In this document: piece after piece, positions 11,846 to 22,163 of the stretch | How positions within the stretch are numbered: position 1 is the stretch's first letter | Layout: the number at the start of each line of letters is the position of its first letter | Position numbers and translations under genes: made by a program | The notes under the pieces: generated by a model | Seen by the model: the letters and a program-made list of their open reading frames with translations, nothing else | What the model was told of the DNA's origin: nothing | The model's database searches: none | DNA from: Ancylostoma caninum | Taxonomy: Eukaryota > Nematoda > Chromadorea > Rhabditida > Ancylostomatidae | Assembly (NCBI GenBank): GCA_037903475.1 | Contig: JBAJFG010000269.1 | Coordinates: forward strand, 372,001-436,000 | Length of the DNA stretch: 64,000 nt | Direction: 5' to 3'

Positions 11846-13835
11846 GAGACCTGACGAATGAAATTTTTGGAATACCCAATTACGGCTTTGATGTTGTGAT
11901 GTGGTGATTCAAGTACTGAACAAAGACTTTTTCATCCAATTCATCAAATCTGAAGCATGGAACAACGACGACATATGTATATTGTGAAGGTTCCTGAAAA
12001 AGAACTGTTTGCGAGGCTTCAAAATCACCTCTACTTCAAGCGGCGGATGTTCCAGTGGTACCGACTGTGGGGTACACCTCAAAATTAGCTAACTTGGTTA
12101 CTAGCCAATTACTTGCCAATATCACAAATTGCCTTGGAACCAAAGTGTGTTCCCAGTATTTGCATTGCGAGAACGTGAATTCAGCAGCTAGCACACCCAT
12201 TTTGGGTATTCAATCAAAAAATTTTTGATTTACTTTGAAGGGCAAATTTCATGAATTAATGAATTTTTCAAACAAGTCGCGTTGAGCAAGCGAACTATAT
12301 GTGGGACAGTTATTGGCAGCAGCAAAGTGTAGCTACGTATGTCTAAGAAAATGTAATAGAAGGTGGAAATTCGTCAGAAAGCTTTACCAACGTTTGCTTG
12401 TGCCGGATGACTTTGGTAATACCAATACTAGTTGCACACTGTGTTCACCTTGTTCGATCTCGGCGGAGTCCGAAATCAATAGTGTCATAGCATGCTGCCT
12501 TGCTTGTGCCAATGTTGTTCGCCCTCCCCCCTCCCCGGAACCCCCGGTGAATGTTGCAAGGGCAGGGGGTCCTATCATCTTAATCTATGTAGTAGTGAAA
12601 TTGTAAATCTCTTTCTTCAAAACTATTTTCCAATATTTTTTTCGGGATGGTACATGATTTCGAAAAAGATATAAATGGAAGGTAATACAGAGTTGTACCC
12701 GCCCAAAAAGACATCTTCTTAATCACGTTCGGGTCGTCCAACAAAGTGAGGCAATAATCTCGAAACCATCATTTGTGAAATTATCGACGATGGTGGCTAA
12801 TGTTTGACAACATTGGAATCACAACGTTAACATTGGAATCTCAACGTTCAGATATCTTACCGTATCTGAACTTTGAAATTGGTGACCTAGCAGTACACCG
12901 GTGACCATTCGTTGCAAGGTTCATTCTGAATATTTATTGCACCCTGGCGTTTCCATCAATTTTCGAATATATTGATCAGATAGCGTTTGAAAGTCAATGG
13001 CATCATACTCAGTCAATGCGAGGAGGTTTATCAGAACTCTACAAAAGATGTATGAAGCAAAGCTGCAGCCCCATAAGCTGCGTGCCAATTAATTTAACAA
13101 ATATCCAGATGTCAGTGGAAGCTGTTGTTTTCATGGCAATCTCTTGTTACTACTATGTCTACATCTCCTCAAAATGACGTCATGCTCAGCGTCGTGCTCA
13201 AAATGGCGGATTTTGATAACTAACAAGATGACGAATATGTGCTAATTATTTTCACAGTATTCATATAGTATTCTATCATTTGTTTTTAATATTGTGGAAG
13301 GTGGTGTCTTGTAACATTCGGATCACTTATCCGTTATCCGTTATCCAGTCATTTTTGGCCAATCCGTTATCTGCACCGTTCTCCGGATCGTGGAAAATCT
13401 TGTATCCGCTTATCCCTGCTAAACACGATCTGTTGATGAAACAAATGTGTAGATGATGTGGACTACGATAGTGGCAAAGCATTCCATCGAGTTTCTATGT
13501 AAAGATCGCTCTAGAAGGTCAGAATCCATTCCCGTATTGTAAAATGGGCAAGTGCCTTCACATATGGGAGAATGTTTGTAATTTGGGTAAACACTTTGAT
13601 GTCGTACAAGTGATATGCCACAGGAAGGATTTCACCAGTTTCTTTTACTATACACATATGAGTTTCCCTCTCTAATTTCTTCGGAGGGAGTTACGTGCAA
13701 AGTTTTTTTTTTGCTGAAGAACTCAGGATAATACTAATACTTATGACGAATACTTATAACTTGGTAGTGATGCAAGCTGGGGTCAATGATAGGTTGGTTC
13801 GCCGCAGTACTATACCTTTGTGTCAATCCCCCTAT
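11846..13835. other. Intergenic with a GATA-site cluster
   Basis: No gene recognised. Between about 13326 and 13430 there are five or more TTATC (GATAA) motifs, several as tandem TTATCCG repeats. Whether this is regulatory or a degraded short tandem repeat cannot be decided from sequence. Confidence 0.35.
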
Positions 13836-14135
13836 CCCCCTATATAATAAAGCGCTAGCCCCCCTGTGTACTTTGAACGTGTGGCTATGTGTCAGGGCTG
13901 CTATTGGTCAAACTCGCCGCCGCGACCACGCCCAACACGTGACTGAAATAAGCAAGAGCAACAGTGGAAGCAGCCATGGATTTATCCCCCTATATAATAA
14001 AGCGCTAGCCCCCCTGTGTACTTTGAACGTGTGGCTATGTGTCAGGGCTGCTATTGGTCAAACTCGCCGCCGCGACCACGCCCAACACGTGACTGAAATA
14101 AGCAAGAGCAACAGTGGAAGCAGCCATGGATTTAT
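13836..14135. repeat. Two identical tandem copies of a 150-bp unit
   Basis: The unit starting CCCCCTATATAATAAAGCGC at 13836 is repeated, base for base as far as I can read, from 13986. A third partial copy (about 77 bp) lies at 14371-14447 inside the palindromic array. The pyrimidine-rich start followed by TATAATAAAGCGC is reminiscent of a Helitron 5' end, but no CTRR/hairpin 3' end was found, so the class is uncertain. Confidence 0.8.
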
Positions 14136-14161
14136 GCATGGTCCCAGCGCGATTGCGCAAT

Positions 14162-15609
14162 GGACTGCCTGCGGCACAGGGGAATAGCCGAGATTTCTGC
14201 ATATCGGTGTCCCTAGAAAATCGGCAAAAAGTTTTTAGGTTGTTCTTTCGAGGAAAATAGTTGGACACCGGCTTGAAGAAGGTCGCAACTATTTTCCGGA
14301 TTTTTTCTCCTCAAATTTTCTCGCTGCCAAGCGGGGAAAATTCCCTAGCATTTGAATTCTGGACCAGAATCCCCCTATATAATAAAGCGCTAGCCCCCCT
14401 GTGTACTTTGAACGTGTGGCTATGTGTCAGGGCTGCTATTGGGGGCGAAGGTGCACTAAATAAGCAAGCAAATTGGGCTGCCAAGCGGAGCAAAATTCTG
14501 CAAAAATCTTTTTAGGTTGTTCTTTCGAGGAAAATAGTTGGACACCGGCTTGAAGAAGGTCGCAACTATTTTCCGGATTTTTTCTCCTCAAATTTTCTCG
14601 CTGCCAAGCGGGGAAAATTCCCTAGCATTTGAATTCTGGACCATTCTGCATGTGGGTGCCTCTGGAAAATCAGTAAAACGTTACTGGACCGTTCTTTCGA
14701 GGAAAGTAGTTGGACACCGGCTTGAAGAAGGTCGCATCTATTTTCCGGATTTTTTCTCCTCAAATTTTCTCGCTGCCAAGCGGGGAAAATTCCCTAGCAT
14801 TTGAATTCTGGACCATTCTGCATGTGGGTGCCTCTGGAAAATCAGTAAAACGTTACCGTTCTTTCGAGGAAAATAGTTGGACACCGGCTTGAAGAAGGTC
14901 GCAACTATTTTCCGGATTTTTCTCCTCAAAATTTCTCGCTGCCAAGCGGGGAAAATTCCCTAGCATTTGAATTCTGGACCATTCTGCATGTGGGTGCCTC
15001 TGGAAAATCAGTAAAACGGGCCGTTCTTTCGAGGAAAATGTTGGAACCGGCTTGAAGAAGGTCGCAACTATTTTCCGGATTTTTTCTCCTCAAATTTTCT
15101 CGCTGCCAAGCGGGACCAAAAATCAGGAAGGAATTTGAATTCTGGAATTCATTCTGGACATGCATGTGGTGCCTCTGGAAAATCAGTTAATTTTTAGGCC
15201 GTTTTTTAGGAAAACAGTCGGAGGAAAACAGTCGGAAACCGACTTGAAGAAGGTCGCAACTATTTCGCGGATTTTTTTTCCTTCTCACAACCTCTCACTG
15301 CCGGAAATAGTTGCGATCTTCTTTAAGCCGGTTTCCAACTATTTTCCTCGAAAGAACGGCCTGAAAACGTTTTACTGATTTTCCAGAGGCACCCACATGC
15401 AGAATGGTCCAAAATTCAAATGCTAGGGAATTTTCCCCGCTTGGCAGCGAGAAAATTTGAGGAGAAAAAATCCGAAAAATGGTTGCGACCTTCTTCAAGC
15501 CGGTGTCCAACTATTTTCCTCGAAAGAACAACCTAAAAACTTTTTGCCGATTTTCTAGGGACACCGATATGCGGAAATCTCGGCTATTCCCCTGTGCCGC
15601 AGGCAGTCC
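14162..15609. mobile_element. Palindromic element with internal tandem repeats
   Basis: The ends are long inverted repeats beginning GGACTGCCTGCGGCACAGG on the left and its reverse complement on the right, matching for well over 100 bp inwards. Inside is a tandem array of a 165-172-bp unit starting TTCTTTCGAGGAAAATAGTT at 14243, 14520, 14692, 14859 and 15024. A diverged copy lies near 15200, and two inverted copies lie at 15300-15540. A fragment of the 150-bp repeat is inserted in the first unit. More diverged unit-like sequence continues to about 15860. No transposase is visible; it is probably a non-autonomous foldback-type element. Confidence 0.75.
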
Positions 15610-15869
15610 GCTAAAATGGTCGCAACTGCGGAGTTCTTCCCATATCTCCGCTGTATCAAGTGGAAAAAATCCCCAGTTGTTCAATGCTATAATATTTATT
15701 TGTGTCGGTCATTTGGAAGAATCAGTAATATAAATTCTGCGCCGACTCAAGGAAATAAGTGAAAAAGCTGGCTTGAAGGTTTTCGTAGTTATTTCCACCA
15801 CCTTTTTTTCTTAATTTTCCTTCTCACATCCTCTTACTCCTATACAGACAAATCTTCCCCGCATTTGTT

Positions 15870-17017
15870 TTCCAAAAAAGATCTGCAAGCCGGCGCTTTT
15901 TTTTTCAGGGTTTTTTCAAACTAACTTAACTTAAAAGAAGTGGCGCTCAGTTCCTTCTTGAACGGTGGTGACCAGGAATGGTCAAGGAACAGGGCTTATT
16001 GACGCTGGATTTCACTTCGTGGCACATGTCTTTGTGCATTGACGGTCACTCGTGGTCTAATCAAAAGGATGACCGAGAATAGTGGTCAAATTCGAGCAGA
16101 CCACGAAGCGGGTAGGGAATGTTGTGATAAAAGCCGACCTCACTTAAGAAGCCAATTGTGCTACAGTCATGCCGATAATGTGTTCCTGTTATTAATAATT
16201 TATTACATGAGATCACTCATGTAATACATGTTATTCATGTCTTTTGACACATTCTAGGAAGATAAAGTTGCGCACACCACTGCATTGAACTCAAGCCCAA
16301 TTACAGTGTTATCGCAAAAGTTATTGCACATCGTTAGCTCAATTATTTCTCCACCCATGCTTCCTCGCACTCCCTTCTGTGCCGAATAGAGGAAGGTTAA
16401 TTGTAATTATGGGTTAAGACCGGGTTTTTGACGAGGCTTTCGCTTAAGGTAGTACGCCTTTGAACTCACTTTTAAAAAATGCGAGCCGACATATATCCCC
16501 CTATTGTGACAATAATTTCTGCTGAATCTTCTAACTGCTAAGTAGTGCCTTACCGCCCACATGATTGATTAAGCGCAGTGAGTGCTCCTTCCGAGTGTAG
16601 TTTCTATTCCCGGCGAAAACGTTATATGAGAAACCTGGACCAAAACGCCACAGAGCAATGGCTGAAATTCATGAACAGGCTTAAGTATGGGCCAAGTTTA
16701 ATTCTACGTGATCGCCCAGCTATCGTCAAGGTGAAGAAATATCTTATTCTACCCATAACAGCATTTAAGAACAATTTTTTCAGCTGATTTGCTCGGAAAC
16801 TGCAGACTTAACCAGTGCATTTGACAGTGCCGAAAATTTGTACTAAAACGCGCTTAAATTTACTGGCTATAATGTAAATTTCCGAGGAGGCACTGTAACT
16901 AAAAAAATAGTTGACGTCCACACTACTGGATAGGATTGAGCACGCGGAAAAAATACATTCCAAGTGGAGGGAAATAAGCTAGGAAACAGTGTATAGTAGC
17001 AAACGATGCACAGCAAC
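15870..17017. other. Intergenic, no gene recognised
   Basis: Non-coding by eye, apart from the short LINE-tail fragment at 16190-16228. Confidence 0.4.
16190..16228 (-). mobile_element. LINE 3'-tail fragment
   Basis: About 39 bp, including ATTACATGAGATCACTCATG, is the reverse complement of the hairpin tail of the LINE at 3482-3525. Similarity stops on both sides. It is either a severely 5'-truncated insertion or an independent element sharing the hairpin. Confidence 0.55.
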
Positions 17018-17451
17018 TTAAAGGCAGTGTGTCACCTCGTTTTCGTGCTTGGGGTTTCAGCGGATTCTGAATCTTCTCGAGGCGGTGAATCTAGCGGTAT
17101 ACATAACTTATTACAAAACGGGCTCTAAGCCGTTTTATTGACCTTTTTCGGGATGGGATATGGAACAGTCTGTTGCTTCGAGTGGACGTGGGAAGCCGTT
17201 GATCTTATCGATCGGACACGTCCAGACGTGTTGGCCAACGTTGCAGCCGTGGCGGGCAGCCAGCACAGTCACGGACCGCTCCGCCCAAGTGGTCCGTGAA
17301 CTACAAGTTCGGGCCCTCCGGAAACGGGGTTTTATGCGTTACATTACAATTTTATGCGTTTTATCGTACATCATTGAACTCAGCGTGACGAGCAGGTCTA
17401 TACTCTGTTAATATCTACAAGCAACGGAACGAGGTGACACACTGCCTTTAA
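17018..17451. mobile_element. TTAA MITE, copy P2 (complete)
   Basis: The terminal repeats AGGCAGTGTGTCACCTCGTT are perfect over 20 bp, with TTAA on both sides. The interior shares the family core (AGCCGTTGATCTTATCGAT and GGCAGCCAGCACAG) with P3, P4 and P6. Length about 434 bp with no coding capacity. Confidence 0.88.
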
Positions 17452-17628
17452 GCAGCCCCCTCCCCTCTTCACCCTCCCGTACAACAACCGCACTTACCGT
17501 CCTTCAAGACTACAACAGATTTGAGGTGCCACGTTCACTGTTGTTCCTTTGAAGCGCAATTCAATCCCGCGTTGATTTTGTAACTCGACTGTGCACGCAG
17601 ACACGTAATACCATGGTATTAAAAGGGT

Positions 17629-18290
17629 TTAAAGGCAGGGGTCCACCTCATTTTCGTAGTTCAGCTATAGTCTGTCCGAAACGACGAGTCCGCCCACGCA
17701 TGCGGGAATCGCCGCCACGAAGAAGCTGCCACGTTTGTCAGCACTCCACGTCATCATCTCTAATCTGCGTGTCACCTTTCATCGTTATCTTCATGGTATC
17801 GACCAATGATTTGGCTGTGACGTGGACGATGTGGCAGCCAACAGCATCCGTTCCAGCCGCGCCGCCTCTCGAGCCCCGCGTGCGTGGGCGGACTCGTCGT
17901 TTCGGACAGATTATAACAGCAGATTCAGCATCTACTCGGCGCGATGGTTCCAATGGTATACATAAATTGTCTCAGAATGGTCTATAAACCCGTCTTCCAG
18001 GACGGGGTCTGTAACAGTTTGCCAACCCGAACTGACATGTGAAGCCGTTGATCTTATCGATTGGACACGCCAAGACTCGTTGACCGACGCGGCAGCCGTG
18101 GCAGGCAGCCAGCACAGCTTGGAGCGATCCGCCTCCGGTCCCCAAATTTTTATCCAGTTCGAGCCTTTCAAAATGGGGATTTCGTCGCTTCTGTGCCTAT
18201 TGATGTACATCCCAGGGATCAACATGATGAGAAGGTCTAGGATATGTTGGTAAATCCAACAGGCAGAACGAGGTGGCCCTCTGCCTTTAA
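17629..18290. mobile_element. TTAA MITE, copy P3, carrying a nested MITE
   Basis: The ends are AGGCAGGGGTCCACCTCATT and AGGCAGAGGGCCACCTCGTT (inverted), flanked by TTAA. The right half matches the family core. The left half is interrupted at 17668-17913 by a second, unrelated inverted-repeat element, which explains the greater length. Confidence 0.85.
17668..17913. mobile_element. Nested TA-flanked MITE
   Basis: About 246 bp with terminal inverted repeats of roughly 40 bp: TAGTCTGTCCGAAACGACGA on the left, and the right end is its near-perfect reverse complement, continuing through GTCCGCCCACGCA. Flanked by TA, consistent with a Tc1/mariner-type non-autonomous element. Confidence 0.8.
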
Positions 18291-18451
18291 TGCACATCAA
18301 GTTCGGAAAGGAAGCTTGAAGAAGCTCAGTTACCCATATTCACTATACACCTTCGTTTCTTACATTGACCGACATGACAACAGTCTTTCTGTAATACTGT
18401 AATCGTGACAAGGGTTAACCTCCCAAGCGGTCAAGACTAATGCAACTTCGC

Positions 18452-18516
18452 AGAAAATCACTGTCATCCGCGAAGCGCGGCGAAGCTGCGCTTCGTGAGG
18501 ATGACAGTGATTTTCT
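18452..18516. repeat. Perfect 18-bp stem palindrome beside the minisatellite
   Basis: AGAAAATCACTGTCATCC (18452-18469) and its exact reverse complement (18499-18516) flank a GC-rich inner palindrome containing CGAAGCG. It appears to be a diverged first unit of the adjacent array: the same reading, hairpin inside, and the GGTTTACTTGG junction. Confidence 0.75.
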
Positions 18517-18520
18517 TCGG

Positions 18521-19762
18521 GGTTTACTTGGCCCAAAAGTAACGTGGCACACGGGTCCGAGACAAAGCGCCGCGAAGCGGCGCTTTGGCTCGGGATTAAA
18601 TTCTTTGCAGGGTTTACTTGGCCCAAAAGTAACGTGGCACACGGGTCCGAGACAAAGCGCCGCGAAGCGGCGCTTTGGCTCGGGATTAAATTCTTTGCAG
18701 GGTTTACTTGGCCCAAAAGTAACGTGGCACACGGGTCCGAGACAAAGCGCCGCGAAGCGGCGCTTTGGCTCGGGATTAAATTCTTTGCAGGGTTCACTTG
18801 GCCCAAAAGTAACGTGGCACACGGGTCCGAGACAAAGCGCCGCGAAGCGGCGCTTTGGCTCGGGATTAAATTCTTTGCAGGGTTCACTTGGCCCAAAAGT
18901 AACGTGGCACACGGGTCCGAGACAAAGCGCCGCGAAGCGGCGCTTTGGCTCGGGATTAAATTCTTTGCAGGGTTTACTTGGCCCAAAAGTAACGTGGCAC
19001 ACGGGTCCGAGACAAAGCGCCGCGAAGCGGCGCTTTGGCTCGGGATTAAATTCTTTGCAGGGTTCACTTGGCCCAAAAGTAACGTGGCACACGGGTCCGA
19101 GACAAAGCGCCGCGAAGCGGCGCTTTGGCTCGGGATTAAATTCTTTGCAGGGTTCACTTGGCCCAAAAGTAACGTGGCACACGGGTCCGAGACAAAGCGC
19201 CGCGAAGCGGCGCTTTGGCTCGGGATTAAATTCTTTGCAGGGTTCACTTGGCCCAAAAGTAACGTGGCACACGGGTCCGAGACAAAGCGCCGCGAAGCGG
19301 CGCTTTGGCTCGGGATTAAATTCTTTGCAGGGTTCACTTGGCCCAAAAGTAACGTGGCACACGGGTCCGAGACAAAGCGCCGCGAAGCGGCGCTTTGGCT
19401 CGGGATTAAATTCTTTGCAGGGTTCACTTGGCCCAAAAGTAACGTGGCACACGGGTCCGAGACAAAGCGCCGCGAAGCGGCGCTTTGGCTCGGGATTAAA
19501 TTCTTTGCAGGGTTCACTTGGCCCAAAAGTAACGTGGCACACGGGTCCGAGACAAAGCGCCGCGAAGCGGCGCTTTGGCTCGGGATTAAATTCTTTGCAG
19601 GGTTCACTTGGCCCAAAAGTAACGTGGCACACGGGTCCGAGACAAAGCGCCGCGAAGCGGCGCTTTGGCTCGGGATTAAATTCTTTGCAGGGTTCACTTG
19701 GCCCAAAAGTAACGTGGCACACGGGTCCGAGACAAAGCGCCGCGAAGCGGCGCTTTGGCTCG
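18521..19762. repeat. 90-bp minisatellite, about 13.8 units, each with a hairpin
   Basis: The period is exactly 90 bp. Units are identical except for one position (GGTTYACTTG), whose states in the 14 occurrences from left to right are T,T,T,C,C,T, then eight C. Each unit holds the palindrome CAAAGCGCCGC-GAA-GCGGCGCTTTG (11-bp stem, 3-base loop), extended by CCGAG/CTCGG across one mismatch. Because 90 is divisible by 3 and the unit lacks stops in several frames, open frames of 418-448 codons exist on both strands. These are a property of the repeat and not evidence of a protein. Confidence 0.95.
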
Positions 19763-19898
19763 TGATTTATATAAGAGGATTTCTTTCACGCCTTACGTAA
19801 CATATAAGGGGAATTTCGTATTTGAGCTCAGCTAATGATTGGTTTTGCTTTTTTGCTGATTTTCGAAGCATTTCATACGTGTGAAGCTTTTGCACATA

Positions 19899-20170
19899 CA
19901 GTGGACGTCAATGGCGTTGGCCCATCTGCGGCCTCAAGAAGCGCGCCGCGCAACTGCGCCGCGCGCAGTAACCGAGTTTCCTGCTGCTGTTATACCATTT
20001 CTATCGGCTTTTCTACCCGATTTTAAGCACTTTCGACCAAATCGGAAAGAAGAGAACCTAGAATTATCATTAGAATTATCATCAGAGGACACCGATCTGG
20101 GCACGCGCGGCGCGATCGCGCTGGGTCCTTCTCGAGGCCGCAGATGGGCCAGCGGCATTGCCGTCCACTG
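19899..20170. mobile_element. CAGTGG-type MITE, copy 1
   Basis: The left end reads CAGTGGACGTCAATGGCG, and the right end is its inverted partner with a few mismatches. It is flanked by TA on both sides (19897-19898 and 20171-20172), 272 bp long. A second copy lies at 43495-43764. TA duplication and CAGT ends suggest a Tc1-like parent. Confidence 0.85.
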
Positions 20171-20172
20171 TA

Positions 20173-22120
20173 CCTCAAGTGGCTGCTCCACCCCACTTTC
20201 TAGCGTCCCGAAGGGGCGCTAGTATTAAGAAATAAGAAATATTATCTATAAAACGCCCAGGTTTTACGATAGCAGAATATGGAATATGTAAGAAATGGAT
20301 TATACAAAATAGGAAATAGCTAGGGAAAATGAAAAACCGAACAAAGTGAGGCACACCATCTAGTAAGATATAATCATTTCCATTGACACGCATTAGGTAC
20401 CTGCACAAACTCCTTTGATGCACGAGTAGAGTAGCAATATTTCCAATTGGTGCCTTTTAAAGTGCTGTTTGCGGACATCACATTTCATTTTGCCTGGCAC
20501 GAACACGAGTACATTGCTGTCGTCACAGTGTCCTTGTTCGAGTTATCGTAACAGGAATTTTCATTATTTGATCACTTTAAATTAACGAATGCTTTAGCTG
20601 CAAGCATACTCCAGCCATGTGCAGGCGCATAGAAACAAAATCGAGAGTGAGGCTTTTGGCACGAAAGAATCTCCAGAGACCGCTGACTGGTTCCGGCAAC
20701 GGTATCCTTCAAAATTGGGTGAAAACTTTGTGAAACTTCTTGTTTTACTTTCTCGAACAAGGGCATTCTGAGGGCGACTACAAATTGGAACCAAATTGCT
20801 GTTGAAATGAAATGTATTGTATGGTAGAGCCCACTAACAGTGCTTTGCAGCTCGGAAAGCAGTGCCCTTTGTGCATTCCCACGTGGAACGCGCGGAGGTG
20901 CTTTTGACACGTCACGCTTACTGAGCACTAAAACTTCTCGGCGGATGTATGAAGACGTTAGGTCTTATCGAAGCTACGTAGAAGAAAATCTTGTGCTAAA
21001 GACAATGGATACGAGCCGGGAAATGATCGCGATAGTAGAAATTCCTAACTGGGATCCTCTCATGTTTAACTCACCTATAAGAAGAAGGGCCTTATTTTCT
21101 TCACTGACCTGAAATATCAGCGGATTCTTGGGAAGTTTCGATTGGTGTGCAGCAAACACCGTAGAGCTTTCCGATATACAACGTATATGTAGTCAAACTA
21201 TTGATGCACTTAGAATGAGTTTGTAGAAAGGACAAGATACGAAAGTATTTAACATATGCATATAAATTGTCGAGAACATGTCTTGGCGACCCGAATAAAG
21301 AGGGCGTGAAGAGTTACACCTGAAGTGTGTGGTGCGATCAAGCTCTGTGATTGACTCGGATGAACTGACCAATCGCAGAACTGAACCGCACCGGCCTTCC
21401 CAGGTATAACGCTTCACACTCAAATAAATGCAATTCATTTCGCAGCAAGCTCCTTCCTCGCAGAAGAAGTCGCAAAGATGACGAAGGGGAAAAAACCTCA
21501 CAACTAACTCAGACCGTCTTTTTTCCAGATCTTGCACCGATCCGCCAGGAGTCTTGTATATTTGTGGAGGAGCGGCTGGCACTCTCTCAGAAACTCGCGA
21601 TGGCTTGCACCATTTTCGCACCCTGCACTGGATCTCGCCAATGCATGCACGGATTCATCTTGTGATGAGGACTGAGCCGAAAGAGGATATGTCTCCTTCT
21701 CTCAGGTGCACAGCTCCTTCTTATTAGGTTCTTGTAGATGCGGATGCTGGAGCAAGGGGGTGTCCGTGCGGGAACGAAGTGGACGTTGAAATCAGATTGA
21801 ATAATCATGAATCAAAGGTTCAATGGCATGCACTTCATCAATAACTGACAACGAACACAAGTAAGGCGTTCCTCCCCACTGCCCCTGTGTTGCACGAAAT
21901 CTGCACTTCTAAAAAAGAGGTCCTGGTGATTCTTTCATGCTGTCCTTTGAAATGGGCGTTTCACGATCTTTTCGTATCTCAAGCGTTATAAACGTTGCAG
22001 GCAATTTCATAAGCTATGGTCCGCGCTTCGAAGCTATTCAACTTTCACTTCCCTCTTTGGTATGGAAGTGTACTATGCACTCTAAATTAACTGCCACGGG
22101 ACCATAACAATGGTCCCATC
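20173..22120. other. Intergenic, no gene recognised
   Basis: Several frames of 60-140 codons are open but show no family resemblance or splice-consistent continuation. A perfect 8-bp inverted repeat (GGGACCAT-AACA-ATGGTCCC, 22098-22117) lies just upstream of the gene A TATA box. Confidence 0.4.
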
Positions 22121-22124
22121 CCAG

Positions 22125-22131
22125 TATAAAA
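22125..22131 (+). promoter_or_regulatory. TATA box of SCP gene A
   Basis: TATAAAA lies 39 bp upstream of the ATG at 22164. The other three SCP genes have the same motif at a similar distance. Confidence 0.7.
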
Positions 22132-22163
22132 TAACCAGAATTGTCACCTCTACAAGCACCGCG

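Noticed and set aside
17613..18300. Open frames of 71-124 codons
   Set aside because: They are translations of the nested MITEs and their palindromic ends.
18521..19762. CRISPR-like array
   Set aside because: The units are contiguous without unique spacers and the genome is eukaryotic.
18360..19800. Long open frames (418-448 codons) on both strands with 30-residue repeats
   Set aside because: They result from a 90-bp repeat unit lacking stops; four overlapping frames are open equally, none has a domain, and the composition follows the DNA repeat.
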